NCBI GenBank assembly: GCA_950295325.1
Contig: OX485803.1
Coordinates: 31,983,554 to 32,047,553, forward strand
DNA from: Polytrichum commune
Taxonomy: Eukaryota; Streptophyta; Polytrichopsida; Polytrichales; Polytrichaceae
Direction of reading: 5' to 3'
Length of the DNA: 64,000 bases
Shown here: positions 59,601 to 64,000 of the stretch, one piece after another
Layout of the letters: each line of letters opens with the position of its first letter
Numbering within the stretch: the stretch's first letter is position 1
Notes under the pieces: model-generated
What the model was told of the DNA's origin: nothing
Seen by the model: only the letters and a program-made list of their open reading frames with translations
Database searches by the model: none
Made by a program: the position numbers and the translations under genes

Positions 59601-62600
59601 CGATTTTTGCAGCCATGGTAAGCAGAAAACCCAGAAGTCCCTATACGTTCGGTTTGGGTCGAACGACCCAAACTAGGGGCATGCACAGTTTGGGTCGCTC
59701 GACCCAAACTAGGGCCATGCATAGTTTGGGTCGAGCGACCCAAACTAACTATTCTTATTTTGTTTGGAAGTCATTTTCCATTATATGTTCATTTGGTGTT
59801 ACTAATAGTATTGATTTTGATTGTGCAGATGTCTGGGTTGAACATCTACTCCTATGTAGAGGATGCCGATGTTCAATTCTACAGGACCCAAAAGGCGCTG
59901 GCCAAGAGAATGGACATCCTCGACTGGATACCCGGATCCTACGTCGAAGAGATCGTCGAGGGGGGCGAGAATCCTTTGGATATTGCGAGGCGAATCAACC
60001 CGGGTGAATTCGCCATGCGGGCCCCCGTTCAATTGCCAGAGCCGCTCATCGGGTTGCATCCGGGCAATCCGTCTATGGGAGCAGGTGGCAGGGTTGGGGA
60101 GGAGGGGGAGGAAGACGAGGAGGAGGCGGAGGAGGAAGCAGAGAAAGTGGAGGGGGAGGTGGAGGAAGGGGCAACAGGATTCACTCAAGAATCCGAGGCC
60201 CCTCAGCGGAAGAAGGCCATGCGGCCTGCCACGCCGCAGAGCAGGCTGGTGCCCGCGTTGACGGTGGACGACGCCAAGGATATGTACTCGAGGGACGCGA
60301 CGGCCACCTTCAGGGAGCGTAGAAGGATGAAGGGGAAGAAGCTGTACGGGGACTATGCGGTGGAGGAGACGATCGCAATAAGCTCCGAGGACGAGGACGA
60401 CATGGAACTCGCCAAGAAGCTGAGGTCTGATCCTGCCTCCCCCAGAGCGTTCGCCGGGAATGTGAGGGTGAAACCGGAGGTCCTCACCGTGGAGGAGGCG
60501 AACGCAAAAATGCTCCGAGACGAGGAGCAGCGTGTGCGACTGCAGAGGGCTGCCGCCGAGGAACCCTCTGTCCGCAACGAAGTCGCGGAGTTGAGGGCTC
60601 TCCTGTTGGAGCAGGAGCGGCAAAGGGCAATGTCCCAAACTCCGTCCCAAGCGGACCTCATCACGCAAGTGATCCAGGGCATGCTGGCGCAGGGATTGGT
60701 GATGGCTCCCCCGAGTTCATTCCCTCACTTGCCCGCAGGCTTCCCTCCACAGGATATCCGCCCGCGGCCGGCGTTGGAGCATTCCTTCAGCTTCGCGGAT
60801 TTGCTGCAGCCGCACGCCCGTCCTTACGCGCCTGTGCAGCAGGTGGATGATCCAAACCTTTGGCGCGTCCCCGGAGCGTCCAGCTCGTTGGCACCCCCCC
60901 CGCTCCGGCCTCCCATCCTCTTGCCCCCACACCACCAGCGGGACGACCCCCACATGTTTGGGTCGTCCGACCCAAACAGTGCCGATGTTGCAGCGTCGCA
61001 GAGCGACCCTCGCCAAGCAGCAGGGTTTGGGTCGGCCGACCCAAACCCCGTCCCCCATCAGACCCCGGTCGACGAGCCTATGCTAGATGTTGAAGGCCCG
61101 CAAGGGCCTGGTGATACCTCTACTCCTAACCCAGTCGATGAACCAATGCATGATGCGCATGCGGAGGTTGGGTTGGGACAAAGGCCTGACAGTCAGCCTT
61201 TGCAGGAGCAGGTTGCGGCTGACGGCGTCGTCGGAGGCGGCGGTGACAGAGGTGGGGCAGCGCACGCGATGCCGGCATCAACGTCGTCAAGGCACGACCA
61301 AGGCGAGGTAATGCACTGACCCCACTCAGTTTGGGTCGGCCGACCCAAACTTCCTGGGTCTTTGACTTCTTGCCTTGGTCGTGTCCCCTAGCTAGGACGA
61401 ACTTAGGCCCCCCCCGGCACTCGCGCCCTTCGTCACCCCCAGCGACCATTCGTTCGTCCACCTACCCCCGGCTTTGCAACGAAGTCTTCATCACGGCGGC
61501 CCGTCTCTTCAATTTTTTCTAGATGTAGAAGTAGGCTAGTTTGAACGCATCGTTCAACGCGGCTCCCCCAATCAAGATGTACATAGAGCATTGTATATAA
61601 TATAATCACCATTTTTGACTCCTATATACTTGTATATTGTGTTTGAATGTATTTTGTATGCTCTTGTATCCCTTGTATCCCTTGTTGCACCCCCTCCAAA
61701 ATGAATCAAATGCTTTTGTGTTTGCACCGAGAACGCTCGTTTCCTTAATGCTTCGTTTGGACATAGCATGACATAAGTCGCCCCCGTTTTCTCTCGCTCG
61801 TATCCGCAGGGCTCGGAGCATAGCGTAGCGGCTCCCCGACGCTCTTCTCCAAGGAGCGCAGAGGGCAGCACGGCGGCCCCCCCGGTTTTACCCGCCCCGC
61901 CCCCGCTGCCGAAGAAACGATTCCTGGTGTTAGACCTGAACGGTGTCCTCGTGCAGTGCGTTCATTGCCCTAGGGCCCCCACAGTGCCCTTTTGCAAGCC
62001 CGAGGACGCTAATTACGACGGGCCGCCCACGTTCATAAAGAGCAAACTAGTTCACCTCCGCCCGTGGCTTCGGACCTTCCTCCAGATCGCCCAACAACGA
62101 TGGTGGGTGGTCGTGTGGAGCTCCATGACGGCCGAGAACACCAATGCGGTCGTGGAGTTCATCTTCAAGGGCATCGAGCCCCCCTGCATGGTCCTAGCAC
62201 AGGAAGCCTGTAGAATATTGTACACACAGGACGGCAAAGTCGTCAAAAAACCAAACAACCCCGCTTCCCCCCAATACCTCAAGGTCTTGAAGCCCATTTT
62301 TTGGGACCAGCGACCGTCCTTGATAGGCGTCCCCTACGACGTCCGCCCCACCCGCGAGAACACGCTCATGGTGGACGACAGCGCCGCAAAGAACATGTTG
62401 AACCCGACGGCCAACTTCATAGTGTGCCCTACGTGGACGGTCGAGAAGGTCCGGGACCGATTTTTGTTAGACCTTAGTAAATACCTCCAGGCGCTCTGGG
62501 GAAGTGGACTTCCCGTAAACAATTTTGTTAGGAATAATCCCATAGGCGAGAGATACTTGGATCCACGAGACCATTTGTACAGAGAGTTGTTATCTCACGC

Positions 62601-62622
62601 GAAATTTAACAAGCTCATTTGA
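56696..62622 (+). CDS. Gene B: ParB-like, methyltransferase-like and FCP1-phosphatase-like fusion
   Basis: Coding exons 56,696-58,021, 58,285-59,617, 59,829-61,307 and 61,810-62,622; every intron is GT-AG and phase 0; about 1,650 codons. Exon 1: N-terminal domain of unknown kind (residues 1-150), basic/Thr-rich linker, then a ParB/DGQHR-like stretch (MVAQILGGQFKDD, GDFWLIDGQHSVEASKKI, SRFFNMGNKKRA). Exon 2 ends with GDCIFNVFGGSKPIFAAM and exon 3 begins SGLNIYSYVEDADVQFY, resembling the FxGxG motif and following helix of beta-class DNA methyltransferases. The upstream DPPY motif is not evident (DVWLWIVED in its place), so catalysis is doubtful. Exon 3 is Glu-rich with coiled coil and two palindrome-encoded FGS-x-DPN peptides. 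Exon 4 has HAD/FCP1 motifs: VLDLNGVLV, VVVWSSMTAEN and LMVDDSAAKN. Exon 2 contains one extra base in the A run 58,345-58,350, a frameshift or sequencing error. GC-rich exons contrast with AT-rich flanks. Confidence 0.6.
58030..58222 (+). repeat. Four 22-nt palindromes in gene B intron 2
   Basis: Perfect copies at 58,030-58,051 (centre AT), 58,087-58,108 (GT), 58,144-58,165 (GT) and 58,201-58,222 (TT), spaced exactly 57 bases. The first begins just 8 bases after the exon border. The third to fourth spacing carries diverged unit text, so the regular period is notable. Confidence 0.95.
59652..59745 (+). repeat. Three 22-nt palindromes in gene B intron 3
   Basis: Perfect copies at 59,652-59,673 (AA), 59,688-59,709 (CT) and 59,724-59,745 (AG), spaced exactly 36 bases. 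Spacers share TAGGG(G/C)CATGCA. Confidence 0.95.
60956..61046 (+). repeat. Two 22-nt palindromes inside coding exon 3 of gene B
   Basis: Copies at 60,956-60,977 (centre TC) and 61,025-61,046 (centre GC) are perfect and lie in the same reading frame, adding FGSSDPN and FGSADPN to a disordered Pro/Asp-rich region. Exon context is supported by the open frame from 59,829 to the donor at 61,308. Confidence 0.92.
61329..61350 (+). repeat. 22-nt palindrome in gene B intron 4
   Basis: Perfect arms with centre GC, 21 bases after the donor GAG/GTAATG. The rest of this intron (to 61,809) is unremarkable and ends in TATCCGCAG. Confidence 0.95.
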
Positions 62623-62775
62623 GACAGTACGTGTGTTTGTATGTGTGTGTGTGTATATGCGCCTACCCATTTTGTGTAATTTACGCTTCATATGTATCTT
62701 GATTTTCACGCGCTCTATCTCCCCCCTTTTCCTTGGGTTTTGTTTTGTTCCAATTTTGGCTCCAGCGTTTGGAGC

Positions 62776-63539
62776 CCTCGATTGACGTCGTCAGCGAGTC
62801 AGACTTGGGGAGCTTCTTCTACGAGACCGTTTACGACGCCGCGTCAACCATCGACTACTCCAAGGAGCCTCTTGACGCCGGCGTCGTCGATAGCCCCCCA
62901 CCCAAGCAAATCTTCCGGCGATCTGCGTCCCCGTCACCGCTCAAAGGCATAAATCGCAAATGCGTCCGGACATCCCCCTCTCGGCCCGGCGGCAGTAGTA
63001 CACCTCAACGGCGGCTGCGGATGGACGCTCGGCCTACGAAGAGTGGAACCCTTCCTATTCCTTTGCGGGATGCCTTGCCCCTCCTCGCCAACTCCGACGG
63101 GAACGCCCCCGGTGACAAGGTGAACCCCCCCCCCCCCCCCCAAAAAACATGGTTATCCGCGCATTACAATCATTTTGCACTTAAAAAATGAATGTGTGAC
63201 ACGTTTGGGTCTTCCTCCCTAAACTAACACATGTGTTCGTGCGTTGACGCGTTGCAGGTTGCTCCCACCCGTAAACCTATGCGGTCTAGTGCGTCCATCG
63301 AGTTGGAGCGTTTCTACTCCATGACCAGAAATGCAAGACAGTCCACTTCATCGTATTCGAATTCTTCGTCGTATAATTCGGGCGGCCGACGGAATACAAA
63401 ATGTGTTATTGATGGCGTTCACCCCAAGAATGGCTATAGTCGCGGGGCGGAGATTTTCAGGAATGTTGAAGCAATGCGAGCAAAAGAAGCTGCAGCAAAA
63501 GAAAAAGAGGCAAAAGAAAAAAAAAGCAAAAGAAAATGA
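62776..63539 (+). CDS. Two downstream exons, Ser/Arg-rich protein tail
   Basis: Acceptor GGCTCCAG precedes an open block 62,776-63,119 (RLEPSIDVVSESDLGSFF, YSKEPLDAGVVDSPPPK, RRSASPSPLKG). Donor AAG/GTGAAC and acceptor GTTGCAG then join it in phase 0 to 63,258-63,539 (VAPTRKPMRSSASIELERFY...), which ends in a Lys/Glu/Ala-rich helix and a basic stop-proximal KSKRK. No family recognised. The exon series matches gene B in phase and GC content, but gene B's FCP1-like exon ends in TGA at 62,620-62,622 and no clear phase-0 donor precedes it. It may be an alternative C-terminus of gene B or a separate gene with an unseen first exon. Confidence 0.4.
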
Positions 63540-64000
63540 AGCAAAAGAAAAAGAGGTAGTATCCGAGGCTAGATAGGCCATAGTAGGCGTAGGGTTTTGG
63601 GCCATAGGCAAGAACATTTTGGGTCGCACTATCCAATGCATGTGTGGTGTTAGCATGATATGCATTTTACATGCCACACTTTGTATGTTTTTTTTTTGCA
63701 ATAATACAAGTTAGACATGATTTCCCCTTCCATATGGTCTAAGGTTTGGATTGCCCTACCTAAACCATCACAAATATGAGTTTGGAATATTTTGTATGCA
63801 ATATTATATTGGTTAACATATTAACCCTTCAATAAGATCTATGGTTTGGATTGCCCTACCTAAACCATATTCATACAAGCTCTAATATTTTGTGTGCAAT
63901 AATATGAATGTTTTAAGGTTTCCCCTTAAATGTGGTCTAAGATTTGGATTGCCCACCCTAAACCATCACAAATATGAGTTATTTATGGGGTTCTTGGTCT
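63540..64000. repeat. Diverged relatives of the 22-nt palindrome at ~100-base spacing
   Basis: GTTTGGATTG, CC, CTACCTAAAC occurs near 63,744 and 63,844, and a variant with CACCCTAAAC near 63,943. Each is 22 bases long. Another intermediate, GTTTGGGTCT then TCCTCCCTAAAC, is at about 63,203. They look like decayed copies of gene B's palindrome. No gene follows. Confidence 0.6.

Overview
The window looks like nuclear DNA of a green plant, probably an early-diverging streptophyte (bryophyte, fern or charophyte grade). The signs are GT-AG introns of about 70-500 bases, an Arabidopsis-type TTTAGGG run (about 54,350), plant-style MULE transposases with SWIM fingers, solo LTRs with 5-bp target duplications, and AT-rich intergenic DNA. 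No sequence search was possible, so the species is unknown. Most genes here belong to mobile elements.

Left part (1-36 kb): a decayed non-LTR retrotransposon with an R2-like C-terminus (0.4-3.2 kb, minus); a gene with a Crypton/DUF3504-type core-binding domain (4.7-5.7 kb, minus); an intact three-exon MULE transposase (9.0-11.8 kb, plus) followed by a small TATA-driven gene; a 29-bp minisatellite; a tRNA-like fold inside an inverted repeat; a roughly 10-kb Dualen-like retrotransposon (13.5-23.6 kb, minus) with an APE endonuclease, RT, RNase H, a restriction-like endonuclease and a 2A-like peptide; a gag-like ORF with three in-frame TAA codons (23.6-25.5 kb, minus); tandem duplications; an unrecognised multi-exon minus gene with a C2H2-like start (27.7-30.8 kb); and a second MULE transposase disabled by two nonsense codons (31.4-35.0 kb, minus).

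Right part (35.8-64 kb), the most unusual region: two genes with ParB/Srx-like 'DG(N/Q)H' domains. Gene A (exons 45,705-46,995, perhaps with a first exon at 35,829) lies in about 11.6 kb of intron-like repeats carrying some 16 copies of the perfect palindrome CTGTCGGATCCGACAG. Three solo LTRs with intact target duplications have inserted into this array. Gene B (56,696-62,622, about 1,650 codons in four coding exons) joins a ParB-like domain to a degenerate beta-class DNA-methyltransferase-like region and an FCP1/NIF-type HAD phosphatase domain. Its introns, and one exon, carry a different 22-nt palindrome: arms GTTTGGGTCG and CGACCCAAAC around a variable 2-nt centre. Between A and B is a two-exon DUF7869-like gene (48.6-51.7 kb, minus), whose upstream flank is a 78-bp satellite of 12 units, each with the same 22-nt palindrome.

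Pairing each ParB-like gene with its own short, symmetry-preserving palindrome family is the strongest candidate for an undescribed system. The domain calls rest on motifs read by eye.
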